A stretch of DNA of 64,000 nucleotides from Azospirillum sp. B510 (GCF_000010725.1 NC_013854.1:1517001-1581000); one strand, 5' to 3'. Counted from the stretch's first letter, positions 1 to 8,417 are shown. Notes: a model not told the origin generated them from the sequence alone. Program-made: numbers and translations.

Positions 1-2018
1 ATGGGATAGCCGCCGGGATCACGCACCGCGCCGCGCAGCTGGACCGTCCGTTCGCCGATCACGGAGACGATGGCGGGATCGAGAAGGGCGGCCAGCATCG
101 ACGGTTCGTTTGCCGTGTCGGTTCCGGCTTCGGTGTCGGCGGCCGTGACGGATTGGGCGGGCTTCGCCACGCCGCGGATGTCGTCGGTGGCGAACAGGTG
201 GATGCGGTCCCCGTCGGCAAGTCCGCGGTCGGCACGCCCGGCGGCGACCTCCTGCGGCGAGAAGGGAAGATAGACCCGGGTCAGGGTCCGCCGGTCATAG
301 CGCTCGACAAGGCCGAGCAGCGGGTAGGCGTCGCGTTTCAACGCCTTGCCGTCGGCGAGGGCCCTGCGGAGCGTTGTTCCGGCCGCCAGCCTGCGGGTGC
401 CGGGGCGGCGGACATGGCCGAGCAATTCATAGTGCGGCGCGTCCGACTCGACGATTGTCTCGCGGGCGGCGGTGTCTTCGGACCCGTCGGCGATCGGATA
501 GAAACCGGGGCGCGGCACGCCGGTCAGGCGCAGCACCGAATCGCGCAAGGCCAGCGGCAGCAAATCGGGTACCGCGACGAACAGCGGCGGACAGGGCGCG
601 CGGGACCCGGTCAGGGTGGCGGCGGCACGGGTTTGCGGGCCGGTGGCGAGCGGGCCGTCCGGCTCCGCCGCCAGGCTGCGGGCCAGCGCGACCAGACCGG
701 GGCAGGCCTCTTCCGCCGGCTGGCGGTCGCCGCGCAGGAGGGCCAGCACCGGTTCCGACGTGAGGAAATCGACGTCGGCGGCACCCAGCACGAAAAGCGT
801 GTCCCCCTCGTCCAGCCGGCGCCGGTCGCGGCCGCTCAGGACCGCCGACAGATCGACCGGCCGCAGCCGGCGCGCTCCCGTGGCGGTGACGGAACTCTCC
901 AGGGCGGCGAAGGGCAGATAGGGATCCGGGCGCAGATCGCTGCGCGACAGCAATCCCGTCAGGGTCTTCGCCTGCGCCCAGGCGCGCGGACCGGGGCGCA
1001 GCACATGCCCCTCGAGCCGGACTTCCCCGCGGCGGTCCTCCCGCTGCGGGGCGAGCATCAGCAGGTCGCCGTCGCCGAACCGCTTCGTGTCGGCATCGGC
1101 GATGTCCTCGGTCGCCTCCTCGCCCGCCGGCCCGATGCCGAAGCGCAGCAGCCGGCTCCGGCCGGGCCGCAGGGCGCCGCCGGCGAGTTCGCGCAGTTCC
1201 GACGCCGACAGCGGGCCGCCGCCGGGCGGCAGCTCGTAGATGCCCGGACGCTTCACCGGGCCGGCGACGGCCACCGTGGCGCCCAGCGGTGGAACGAACA
1301 GGCGGTCGCCGTCGCGCAACGGCATGTCCGCGTTGCCCGCCGCCCCGGCGATCTGGAGGGCGTACAGGTCGATGGTGACGGCAGCGCCGGGCCGCATCAG
1401 CCGGATGGCGCGCAGGCTGCCATTGCGCTCCACGCCGCCGGCCGCGGACAGCGCGTCCAACACGCTGGCGAAGGCGCTGATCTCCTGCCGGCCGGGGCGG
1501 TGGACCGCGCCGGAGACCAGCACGGCGATCCGCCGCACCTCCGCCAGCGAGGCGAAGGCGTCGGTGCTGGGCCAGGTGGCGGCGGCCGTGGCGGCAAGCT
1601 CCCGCCGCAGGGCGTCGAGCGTCAGCCCGGCGGCGGGCAGCGGGCGCAGGTCGTCCACCACCAGTTGGCCGTTGCGGTCGATGGTGAACCGCTTGCTGAA
1701 GGATTTCTGGCCGCGCAGCGTCACCAGCAGGGCATCGCCGGTGTTCAGCACATAGTCGCCCTGGATGGCGCCGGGGGCTGACTCGGTCTTCGCCGCCGCG
1801 TCGGCGATGAACAGATCATAGCCGAACTGGCGCAGCCGCTCGCCGGCGCGGGCGGAGAAGGCGGCTTCCAGAGGGGAGTCGGCGGAAACCGTCGGGCTTG
1901 GCGTGGCCGCAAGGGAATCGGTTCGCGCCGGTCCGGTGGCGAACACGGTCCATGCCGACAGCGTCAGCACCGCTGCGAGCGCCGTGCGGGCGAGTTTTCT
2001 GCGCGCGGCAATGAACAT
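1..2018 (-). CDS. Polysaccharide export protein with multiple SLBB domains (3' end outside window)
   Basis: The frame is open without a stop from ATG 2018 to the window edge, 672 codons, so the C-terminus is missing. Residues 1-33 look like a signal peptide (basic start, then a hydrophobic stretch). A Poly_export-type segment follows at about 87-165 (GDYVLNTGDALLVTLRG). After it come repeated beta-grasp SLBB units, each with a V-x-G-x-V-x-R-P-G type core: VSGAVHRPG near 167, VAGPVKRPG near 250, then GHVLRPG, LTGVPRPGFY, GHVRRPG and LRGAVRDPGGY. Wza-like proteins with such repeats form the outer-membrane or periplasmic channel for capsule or exopolysaccharide. At least five SLBB units is more than the two or three of a typical Wza. 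The exporting pathway itself is not in view. A long reading frame on the other strand is only its shadow. Confidence 0.85.
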   Translation of the reverse strand, partial: MFIAARRKLARTALAAVLTLSAWTVFATGPARTDSLAATPSPTVSADSPLEAAFSARAGERLRQFGYDLFIADAAAKTESAPGAIQGDYVLNTGDALLVTLRGQKSFSKRFTIDRNGQLVVDDLRPLPAAGLTLDALRRELAATAAATWPSTDAFASLAEVRRIAVLVSGAVHRPGRQEISAFASVLDALSAAGGVERNGSLRAIRLMRPGAAVTIDLYALQIAGAAGNADMPLRDGDRLFVPPLGATVAVAGPVKRPGIYELPPGGGPLSASELRELAGGALRPGRSRLLRFGIGPAGEEATEDIADADTKRFGDGDLLMLAPQREDRRGEVRLEGHVLRPGPRAWAQAKTLTGLLSRSDLRPDPYLPFAALESSVTATGARRLRPVDLSAVLSGRDRRRLDEGDTLFVLGAADVDFLTSEPVLALLRGDRQPAEEACPGLVALARSLAAEPDGPLATGPQTRAAATLTGSRAPCPPLFVAVPDLLPLALRDSVLRLTGVPRPGFYPIADGSEDTAARETIVESDAPHYELLGHVRRPGTRRLAAGTTLRRALADGKALKRDAYPLLGLVERYDRRTLTRVYLPFSPQEVAAGRADRGLADGDRIHLFATDDIRGVAKPAQSVTAADTEAGTDTANEPSMLAALLDPAIVSVIGERTVQLRGAVRDPGGYP

Positions 2019-2027
2019 CGATCATCC

Positions 2028-2064
2028 ATATCCAGGATATAACCCGCTATGCGCGAGCGCGCAT
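2028..2064 (-). promoter_or_regulatory. Palindromes and possible promoter of the SLBB export gene
   Basis: Two perfect palindromes lie just upstream of the start at 2018. ATATCC-A-GGATAT covers 2028-2040 and ATGCGCG-AG-CGCGCAT covers 2049-2064. Reading on the minus strand, TTGATG (2067-2062) and TTATAT (2042-2037) could be -35 and -10 boxes, but the 19-nt spacer is long. The second palindrome fills the spacer and the first overlaps the -10 and the region before the start, as operators do. This is inference from sequence only. Confidence 0.35.
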
Positions 2065-2239
2065 CAACGAACACTATCGTGTGCGCCGGACTCAAAGGCA
2101 ATGGGCGGCGTCCGGGGCGCCATGCAAAAGGGCGGCAGCCATCACCTGTCCGGCAGGGCTATGATGGCGTCCGCACAGGTTGTCGGCCCGGGCGGCCCAA
2201 ACGGCGCAGGGCGGCGAAACAGTCAAGGAAACCAGCGAC

Positions 2240-3274
2240 GTGATCGTCATTCACAGCGAAGATCACCGGCTCCAGGCGGGCCGGTCGGAACTCAATGACG
2301 GCCAGCTCGTCCCCTGTTACGAGAAGCCGGCGCGGGCCGACATCGTCCGGGCGCGGATCGAGGCGGTCGGGCTGGGACCGATCATGGAGCCCACCCGTCA
2401 CGGCATCGCCCCGCTGGAACGGGTGCATGACGCCGGCTATCTGAGTTTTCTTCAGACGGCCTGGGAGGAGTGGCTGGAGGAACATGGCGCCGACATCGAC
2501 GCCCTGCCGCTGAATTGGGTGGCACCCGGCATGTCGCGGCGGCGGGTGCCGCGTTCCATCGACGGGCGGCTCGGCTTCTACTCCTTCGATGCGGGAACGC
2601 CGATCACAGCCGGCACCTGGAGGGCCGCCACCGCCGCGGCCGACAGCGCGCTGACCGGCGCCGACCGCCTGCGGGCCGGCGACCGCGGTGCCTTCGCGCT
2701 GTGCCGGCCGCCGGGGCACCATGCCGGCCATGCCTTCTATGGTGGCTATTGCTTCCTGAACAACGCGGCCATCGCCGCGCAGTCGCTGCGCGATGGCGGG
2801 GCCGCGCGCGTGGCGGTCCTCGATGTCGACTATCACCATGGCAACGGCACGCAGGAGATTTTCTGGGAGCGCGGCGACGTGCTGTTCGTGTCGATCCATG
2901 CCGATCCGGTCGATGAGTTCCCCTATTTCTGCGGCCATGCCGACGAGACCGGGGCCGGCGCGGGCGAGGGGACGAACCTGAACCTGACGCTGCCCTGGGG
3001 AACCGACTGGAGCGGCTATGCCCAGGCGCTGGCGGCGGCGGCGGCGCGCATCCGTGACTTTGGCGCCGACGCGCTGGTGCTGTCGCTGGGGGCGGACACC
3101 TATGGCGGCGACCCGATCTCCCGCTTCCGTCTGCTGTCGGAGGATTTCCTGCGGATGGGGGCGGCCATCGCCGCCATCGGCCTGCCGACGCTGTTCGTCA
3201 TGGAGGGCGGCTATGCCGTCGATGACCTCGGCGTGAATATCGCCAATGTCCTGACCGGTTTCGAGCAGGGCTGA
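2240..3274 (+). CDS. Acetylpolyamine amidohydrolase / class II histone deacetylase family
   Basis: A 344-residue zinc amidohydrolase of the arginase/deacetylase fold. The N-terminus MIVIHSEDH, the length and the whole motif order match bacterial acetylpolyamine amidohydrolases (about 341 residues), which remove acetyl groups from acetylputrescine and related polyamines. Visible active-site motifs are RPPGHHAG with the tandem His at 160-161, VDYHHGNG with Asp and His zinc ligands, SLGADTYGGDP with the third ligand Asp, and the catalytic Tyr in EGGYAV. I chose GTG 2240 because it gives the family N-terminus and has AAGGA about 10 nt upstream; a frame-open ATG at 2180 would add 20 unconserved residues. 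A polyamine-related amidase is encoded nearby at 4053-4961 on the other strand. Activity on other acetylated substrates cannot be excluded. Confidence 0.88.
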   Translation: MIVIHSEDHRLQAGRSELNDGQLVPCYEKPARADIVRARIEAVGLGPIMEPTRHGIAPLERVHDAGYLSFLQTAWEEWLEEHGADIDALPLNWVAPGMSRRRVPRSIDGRLGFYSFDAGTPITAGTWRAATAAADSALTGADRLRAGDRGAFALCRPPGHHAGHAFYGGYCFLNNAAIAAQSLRDGGAARVAVLDVDYHHGNGTQEIFWERGDVLFVSIHADPVDEFPYFCGHADETGAGAGEGTNLNLTLPWGTDWSGYAQALAAAAARIRDFGADALVLSLGADTYGGDPISRFRLLSEDFLRMGAAIAAIGLPTLFVMEGGYAVDDLGVNIANVLTGFEQG

Positions 3275-3289
3275 GCGGACTCGGACGAT

Positions 3290-3323
3290 GATCGGGCCTC
3301 GGCATTGCCGATTCGGCCCGATC
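3290..3323 (+). terminator. Probable terminator after acetylpolyamine amidohydrolase
   Basis: GATCGGGCC (3290-3298) pairs perfectly with GGCCCGATC (3315-3323). Flanking bases extend the pairing imperfectly, and the tail TCCTAATTT is moderately T-rich. It lies 16 bp after the stop of the preceding gene. Confidence 0.5.
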
Positions 3324-3360
3324 GTCCTAATTTGTTGGAGGGTTCGGCTTTTCTTCGGGA

Positions 3361-3999
3361 ATGCGGGCGGTGGCTGCCGACGTTTCCATCTCCAACCTGT
3401 CCATCGGGACCTATGCGCCCCTGCGCGGCCAGCCGCCGCGCCGGGATGGCAGGGCCATTTCCGGCGAGACGGCCGGCGACGCGGGCAAAGAAGCCGGCAG
3501 CTCCAAAGCTGGACGTGGCGGCGGCCCCACCGACAGCGTCACCCTGTCCGACGCGGCCCAGCAGCAGGTTCAGAAGCTCAAGCAGGCGGATGCCAATGTC
3601 CGTCAGCATGAGGCCGCCCATCAGGCGGCCGGAGGCAGCCATGCCGGCGGCGCCTCCTTCACCTTCACCCGCGGTCCGGACGGCAAGAACTACGCCACCG
3701 CCGGCGAGGTGCCGATCGACGTCAGCCCCGAAACGGAGCCTGCCGCCACCGTCGCCAAGATGGAGCAGGTTAAGGCGGCGGCCCTCGCACCGGCCGACCC
3801 GTCGCCGCAGGATATGCGCGTCGCCGCCCAGGCCGACGCGGCGAAGCTGCAGGCGCAATCGGAAGAGCGCCGGCAGGGGGGGCGGAGCGGAACCGCATCC
3901 TCCCGCGCGGCCGCCGCCTATGGTGCGGCGCAGGCGCTCGGCGCTGTTGGGTCGGGGGCGGGGACTGGGGCCGGGGCGGGGAGGGGGCTGACGGTCTGA
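3361..3999 (+). CDS. SprA-family putative metalloprotease
   Basis: A 212-residue protein with the block [12 protein letters not shown] around residues 81-92, then [23 protein letters not shown] and [12 protein letters not shown]. This is the signature of the SprA-related family of putative catalase/metalloprotease-like proteins; HEAAH fits an HExxH zinc site. No signal peptide is evident. The first 60 residues are low-complexity (Gly, Ala, Arg, Ser) and the C-terminus is Ala/Gly-rich, so only the central about 90 residues look structured. The start at ATG 3361 is uncertain: GGAGG sits about 20 nt upstream, and GTG 3370 is an alternative. Molecular function is not established for this family. 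Confidence 0.72.
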   Translation: MRAVAADVSISNLSIGTYAPLRGQPPRRDGRAISGETAGDAGKEAGSSKAGRGGGPTDSVTLSDAAQQQVQKLKQADANVRQHEAAHQAAGGSHAGGASFTFTRGPDGKNYATAGEVPIDVSPETEPAATVAKMEQVKAAALAPADPSPQDMRVAAQADAAKLQAQSEERRQGGRSGTASSRAAAAYGAAQALGAVGSGAGTGAGAGRGLTV

Positions 4000-4052
4000 C
4001 GCGGCGCTGGCGGGGCCGACGGCGTTGCCCCGTCCCCACCGGTCCGGCGGGA

Positions 4053-4961
4053 TCACCGCAGCGGGGTCGTCTCGCCGTCCAGCGTCAGCAGGGATCCATA
4101 AAGGTCCGGGCGCCGGTCGCGGAAGACGCCCCAGGAGGCGCGCTGCGCCGCGATACGGTCGAGCTCGAAGGTCGCGGTCAGAACCGTCCGGCTCTCGCGG
4201 TCGGCCTGGGCGACGATCTCCCCCTGCGGGCCGGCGATGAAGGAGGAGCCGTAGAAGGTCAGCGCGCAGCTTTCCCCCTGCTCCACCCCGACGCGGTTGG
4301 AGGCGACCAGCGGCATCAGGTTGGCGCCGGCGTGCCCCTGCATCACCCGCGTCCAATGGCCCTGGCTGTCGATGGAGGAATCCTGCGGCTCCGACCCGAT
4401 GGCGGTGGGGTAGAGCAGAATCTCCGCCCCCTTCAGCGCCATCACGCGGGCGGTTTCCGGGAACCACTGGTCCCAGCAGATGGCGCATCCGACGGTGGCG
4501 TAACGGGTCTTGAACACCCGGATGCCGCTGTCTCCGGGGCTGAAATAGAATTTCTCCTGATAGCCCGGGCCGTCGGGAATATGGGACTTGCGGTAGATGC
4601 CAAGCAGGCTGCCGTCGGCATCCACCATCGCCATGGAGTTGTAATAGGCGTTGCGGGCCTTCTCGAAGAAGCTGACCGGAATCACCACCGAGAGTTCACG
4701 TGCCAGGGACCGCATCCGTTCGATCACCGGATGGCCGTCGGCGGGGGCGGCCAGATCGAACAGCGATTGCTTCTGGTCCTTGCAGAAATAGGGGGTTTCG
4801 AAAAGCTCCTGCGGCAGGATGATTTGGGCGCCCCGGGCGGCGGCCTCGCGAATCAACGATTCCACGCCGGCGACGTTGGCGGCGCGGTCCCAACCGCAGG
4901 CCATCTGGGTGGCGGCGACGGTGACGGTGCGGGGCGGGGGGGCGGTCGGCGAAGCGGTCAT
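4053..4961 (-). CDS. aguB: N-carbamoylputrescine amidase
   Basis: A 302-residue nitrilase-superfamily amidase. The catalytic triad is visible as Glu52 (PQELFE), Lys125 (YRKSHIPDG) and Cys162 (GCAICWDQWFPE); the last block with WDQWFPE is diagnostic of N-carbamoylputrescine amidases, which release putrescine, CO2 and ammonia in the agmatine route. ATG 4961 is preferred over an upstream in-frame ATG at 4991 because AAAAGGAGC lies between them, about 13 nt before 4961. The partner agmatine deiminase (AguA) is not in this window. The gene sits close to an acetylpolyamine amidohydrolase, so this locus may be biased toward putrescine recovery. Confidence 0.9.
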   Translation of the reverse strand: MTASPTAPPPRTVTVAATQMACGWDRAANVAGVESLIREAAARGAQIILPQELFETPYFCKDQKQSLFDLAAPADGHPVIERMRSLARELSVVIPVSFFEKARNAYYNSMAMVDADGSLLGIYRKSHIPDGPGYQEKFYFSPGDSGIRVFKTRYATVGCAICWDQWFPETARVMALKGAEILLYPTAIGSEPQDSSIDSQGHWTRVMQGHAGANLMPLVASNRVGVEQGESCALTFYGSSFIAGPQGEIVAQADRESRTVLTATFELDRIAAQRASWGVFRDRRPDLYGSLLTLDGETTPLR

Positions 4962-5039
4962 TGCGGGTTCTGCGCTCCTTTTGGGGATCATCTGGACAGG
5001 GGGCGGTCACTGGCGGTTCGGCCACCGGCGTCGGAGGAC

Positions 5040-5078
5040 CGGTGTTCAGACCCGGTGTTCAGACCCGGTGTTCAGACC
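5040..5078. repeat. Three perfect tandem copies of a 13-bp unit
   Basis: CGGTGTTCAGACC occurs three times head to tail at 5040-5052, 5053-5065 and 5066-5078. It lies about 80 bp upstream of the aguB start. Such a short array could be an iteron-like binding site or simple slippage. Confidence 0.9.
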
Positions 5079-5591
5079 GTTGTGTGGCCAAGGTCGTGGT
5101 GGATACAAGCGGTCAGATGAGAGACATGGGCGATTTAGCGAAATATTCATTTTTTGGGATTTGCGCTTTGCGAACTGCCAAATAAAACCGATCGGCTCGG
5201 CAATGATCATAGCGATAAACATATGCGGATATGATGTCCATGGCCGACTCAGTAAAAATACGGACTCCACACAGGCTTGCTATGCGAAGAGTCGAAAAAG
5301 GCGTTCTGTTTGAGAGATGGCCAATTCGGGAGCTCGCGACCGACATATCATTGCATGCCCGCGGCCAAGGAGCGCGCAATTGATTTGCGCTTTGCACGCA
5401 ACACGTTATGATTGGCTGAGGCAGCAATGCCCGCTCGTGTCAAGGTGGTGGTGCCAGATCGGCCCATACCGGCAGGGAGAACCGACGGGGATGCGACCCT
5501 CACGTTCGCCGTGAAAGGCGCGTGATGACACGCAAGGCCGTTGGTGGGCGTGGTTTGTTGGTACGGGAACGACGGTAGAGAGATTGTCGGT
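5079..5591. other. Gene-poor, AT-richer island between aguB and a marR gene
   Basis: About 510 bp with no convincing gene. Base composition is visibly poorer in GC than the flanks (for example around 5130-5270). It contains a perfect 14-bp direct repeat, GATTTGCGCTTTGC, at 5158-5171 and 5382-5395, and the short inverted pair TTGCG/CGCAA at 5385-5401. Several short open frames cross it on both strands, but none has a recognisable protein or a good ribosome site. It may hold the aguB promoter, the promoter of the marR gene, or the remains of an insertion. Confidence 0.5.
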
Positions 5592-6125
5592 ATGGAGGCG
5601 TCTGTCAAGGGGTGGGAGCCGGAACCCCCCGGCGAGTCGGAGGACGCGGCGGGTTCGGCCGATGGTGCTTTAGCGTTCGTCGTTCGGGACGTGAACCGTG
5701 CCTTCGCCCGCGCATTGCAGATGCGCATCGCGAGGTCCGGGGTCAGCATGGGGCAATGGTTCTTCCTGCGCGCCCTGTGGCAGGAGGATGGCCTGACGCA
5801 GCGGGAACTGAGCCACCGCGTCGGCATGATGGAGCCGACGACCGTCACCGCCGTCAACGTGATGGAGGCCCAGGAACTGGTTCAGCGTGTGCGCAACAGC
5901 CACGACCGCCGCAAGATGAACGTCTTCCTGACGGAGAAGGGCCGCGCGCTGCGCGATACGATGATGCCCAGCGCGTCCGAGATCTCCGGGGTCGCCCTCG
6001 AAGGCATCGCGTCGGAGGAGCTGGAGTTGACTTTGAACGTGTTGCGTCGCGTCGGTGCCAACCTCAATGCCGCCTGCGCCGCCATGCGGGAGGAAGCCGC
6101 CATGCGCGGGGAAGACGAGGACTAG
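5592..6125 (+). CDS. MarR-family transcriptional regulator
   Basis: A 177-residue protein with a winged-helix MarR domain at about residues 35-160: RDVNRAFARALQMRIARSGVSMGQW, then LTQRELSHRVGMMEPTTVTAVNVME (recognition helix) and the wing VRNSHDRRKMNVFLTEKGRAL. ATG 5592 (MEASVKG) is chosen because conservation begins soon after; an in-frame upstream ATG at 5541 would add 17 residues of unlikely composition. No strong Shine-Dalgarno is seen. It is isolated between an AT-rich island and a convergent pentapeptide gene, so its target is unclear; proteins of this class often bind aromatic acids and control adjacent or catabolic genes. Confidence 0.85.
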   Translation: MEASVKGWEPEPPGESEDAAGSADGALAFVVRDVNRAFARALQMRIARSGVSMGQWFFLRALWQEDGLTQRELSHRVGMMEPTTVTAVNVMEAQELVQRVRNSHDRRKMNVFLTEKGRALRDTMMPSASEISGVALEGIASEELELTLNVLRRVGANLNAACAAMREEAAMRGEDED

Positions 6126-6180
6126 GAGCGGCGTTTCACCGCGCCACCATCATCTCCCCGCCTTTCCCCTGGCGGACCGG

Positions 6181-6206
6181 TCATCCGGATCAGTCATCCG
6201 GATCAG
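6181..6206. repeat. 13-bp tandem duplication over the pentapeptide gene stop codon
   Basis: TCATCCGGATCAG is repeated exactly at 6181-6193 and 6194-6206. On the minus strand each copy carries a TGA in the same relative place; the second supplies the last coding residues (PDPDD) and the real stop at 6192-6190. Confidence 0.9.
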
Positions 6207-7503
6207 GCGGCGGGGGAAGGCTGGCGCCGGTCAGGTTGGCGTCGGTGAATTTCGCGTCGCGGATGTTGGCGTCGCTCAGGATCGCACCGGTCAGGTTGGC
6301 GTTGCTGAAGTCGCAGCCGGACAGGTTGGCGCCGCGCAGGTTGGTGCGGACGCAGGAGCTGCCGGTGAGCCGGGCGCCGGTCAGGTTGGCCGCCCACAGC
6401 CGTCCGGTCGGCTGGCCGTCCGGCCCCTTTATGTCGACCCAGCCGACTCCGGCCCCATCCAGCCGCACCCCGTCCATGTTGGCGCCGCGCAGATTGGCGC
6501 CGTCCAGGATCGCGGCGGTGAAATCGGCTCCGACCAGAACCGCTTCGGAGATGTCGCACATGATCAGCAGCGCCTCGCGCATCTTGGCGCCGCTGAGATT
6601 GGCCCGCTTCAGGTTGGCGCCGGACAGGTTCACGCCCGACAGGTCGATGTGGGTGAGATCGGCGCCGGTCAGATCGGCGCGCGCGCCCATCGTGCCGTTG
6701 GTGTTGATCCAGGTGTAATGGCTGTGCAGGGCCTGCTGGATCTGGACGGAGAAATTGTCGGCCGACCGCGCCAGGTTGGCGCCGGTGGTGTCGGCCCCGG
6801 CCAGATCGGCCCCTTCCAGCTTCGCTCCCTGAAGGTCGGCGTTGCGCAGGTTCGCCCCGGCCAGCATCGCGCCGGTCAGGTTGGCGTCGCGCAGCACCGC
6901 CCCTTGCAGGTTCACGCCGGACAGGTTGCTGCCGCGCAGGTCGGCGCGGGCGAGGTTGCAGCTCTTCATGCTGGCGCGCATCAAGGTGGCGCCGGTCAGC
7001 AGCGCGCCCTCGCAATCGGCGCCGTTCATCGACACATCGGTCAGGTCGGCGCCCGACAGGTTGGCGTTGTTCAGCGAGGCATCGTCGAAATCGGTGCCCG
7101 ACAGGTCGGAGCGGACGAAATCCAACCCCTTGCCGCCCTTGCCGCCGACCGGTCCGCCATACAGCAGGGCGCCGCCGCGCAGGTCGGCCTCCTTCAGGAT
7201 GGCGCGTTTCATCTTGGCGCCGCGCATGTGGGCGCCGCGCAGGTCGGCGCGATACAGGTTGCAGCCGGACAGATCCGCCTTGGTCAGATGGGCGGCGAAC
7301 AGGTCGGCGGTGCTGAGATTGGCGTTGGACAGGTCGCAATGGGACAGGTTGGCGCCCGACAGCTTGCCTTGCGCCAGATTGACGCCGGACAGGTTCGAGC
7401 CTTCCATGTTCGCCATGGTCAGGTTGGCGCGCGAGCCGCCCGACTTGTTCTTCAGCCAGCGCTCATGCTTTTCCAGCACGGCAACCAACTCGTGCGGTGT
7501 CAT
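6190..7503 (-). CDS. Pentapeptide-repeat protein
   Basis: A 437-residue protein made almost wholly of A(D/N)Lxx repeats, for example ADLSGCNLYRADLRGAHM, predicted to fold as a right-handed quadrilateral beta-helix. The first 22 residues (MTPHELVAVLEKHERWLKNKSG) form a helical cap common on such proteins in Rhodospirillales. The coil is interrupted twice: near 115-130 by a glycine-rich loop (YGGPVGGKGGKG) and near 260-280 by QIQQALHSHYTWINTNG; a third loop, VDIKGPDGQPTG, is near 370. There is no signal peptide or membrane segment. Some pentapeptide proteins mimic DNA and protect gyrase, but many have no known role, and nothing in the context assigns one here. Confidence 0.88.
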   Translation of the reverse strand: MTPHELVAVLEKHERWLKNKSGGSRANLTMANMEGSNLSGVNLAQGKLSGANLSHCDLSNANLSTADLFAAHLTKADLSGCNLYRADLRGAHMRGAKMKRAILKEADLRGGALLYGGPVGGKGGKGLDFVRSDLSGTDFDDASLNNANLSGADLTDVSMNGADCEGALLTGATLMRASMKSCNLARADLRGSNLSGVNLQGAVLRDANLTGAMLAGANLRNADLQGAKLEGADLAGADTTGANLARSADNFSVQIQQALHSHYTWINTNGTMGARADLTGADLTHIDLSGVNLSGANLKRANLSGAKMREALLIMCDISEAVLVGADFTAAILDGANLRGANMDGVRLDGAGVGWVDIKGPDGQPTGRLWAANLTGARLTGSSCVRTNLRGANLSGCDFSNANLTGAILSDANIRDAKFTDANLTGASLPPPPDPDD

Positions 7504-7682
7504 CGATCCTGTCCGGTCTGTGCGGTTGCGTGGTCCATCGATAGACCAGTGTCATGAAATAATCTATGCCAAAGGTTAAGACCGCATTCAGTATCGAAGG
7601 CGGCTTGGCAGGTGCGGCGCAAAGCCCTATCTGGGATAACGACCGGCGCCGCATCGCCTGTCACAACAAGGAGTTGGGGATC

Positions 7683-8417
7683 ATGTCTGGTGCACATACG
7701 ATTGCGGCTTTCGACACCGAACTGGCCGCCCTGCGCACCGCGATCGACCGGATGGGCGAGCTGGTCGAACGGCAGGTCGGGCTGGCGCTCGACTCGCTGG
7801 CAGGTCCCGACGCCGACATCGCGGGCGACGTACTGAAGGGCGACGCCGAGATCGACCGGCTGGAGATGGAGGTGGAGGCGATGACCATCCGCCTGCTGGC
7901 CTTGCGCCAGCCGATGGCGAAGGACCTGCGCGAAATCGTCGCCGCCCTGAAGATCGCCTCCAACCTGGAACGGATGGGTGATTTCGCCGGGTCGGTCGCC
8001 AAGCGGGCGGTCACGCTGGCCACCCTGCCGGTGGCGCCGCCGGCCGCCTCCCTGGTCCGTCTGGGCCGGATGGTGCAGGCGATGATCGGCGACATGCGCC
8101 GCGCCTACACCGGTCAGGACGCTGACCTTGCCACCGCCGTCCGTGATCGTGACGGGGAGGTCGACGCCGCCTATACCGCGCTGTTCCGTGAGTTCCTGAC
8201 CTACATGATGGAGTCGCCGGCGCAGATCACCGGCTGCACCCATCTGCTGTTCGCCGCCAAGTCGGTCGAGCGCATCGGCGACCACGCCACCAACGTGGCG
8301 GAGAACATCAGCTTCCTGGTCAAGGGCCGCCTGCCGTCCGACGAGCGCCACAAGGAGGACCTCAGCAGCTACGCCGTCGCCCCCTCTCTGGACGGAGCTT
8401 CACAGGAAGGCGCTTGA
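7683..8417 (+). CDS. phoU: Phosphate signalling protein PhoU
   Basis: A 244-residue all-helical protein with the two PhoU repeats. Repeat 1 carries LRQPMAKDLREIVAALKIASNLERMGDFAGSVAKRA and repeat 2 carries GCTHLLFAAKSVERIGDHATNVAENISFLVKG; the E/DxxxD residues in both are the metal-cluster ligands. PhoU restrains the PhoR kinase and the Pst phosphate transporter. ATG 7683 is preceded by AAGGAG at good spacing; an upstream ATG at 7566 would add 39 residues unlike the family. No pst or phoB/R genes are near, so it is an orphan copy, or the pst operon is elsewhere. The stop codon overlaps a TTGACA hexamer ahead of trpL. Confidence 0.92.
   Translation: MSGAHTIAAFDTELAALRTAIDRMGELVERQVGLALDSLAGPDADIAGDVLKGDAEIDRLEMEVEAMTIRLLALRQPMAKDLREIVAALKIASNLERMGDFAGSVAKRAVTLATLPVAPPAASLVRLGRMVQAMIGDMRRAYTGQDADLATAVRDRDGEVDAAYTALFREFLTYMMESPAQITGCTHLLFAAKSVERIGDHATNVAENISFLVKGRLPSDERHKEDLSSYAVAPSLDGASQEGA

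Noticed and set aside
153..1781. Long plus-strand open frame of 542 codons
   Set aside because: It is antisense to the SLBB export gene, has Arg/Gly/Gln-rich low-complexity composition and no family motif. The minus strand gives a coherent multi-domain protein.
5040..5078. CRISPR-like array
   Set aside because: Units are 13 bp without spacers; not a CRISPR structure. No cas genes.
5113..5427. Minus-strand frame of 104 codons in the AT-rich island
   Set aside because: No recognisable domain, no convincing ribosome site, and Cys/Ser/Arg composition typical of chance.
6055..7557. Plus-strand open frame of 500 codons with repetitive VGAxQ motifs
   Set aside because: The repetition is the antisense image of the pentapeptide repeats.
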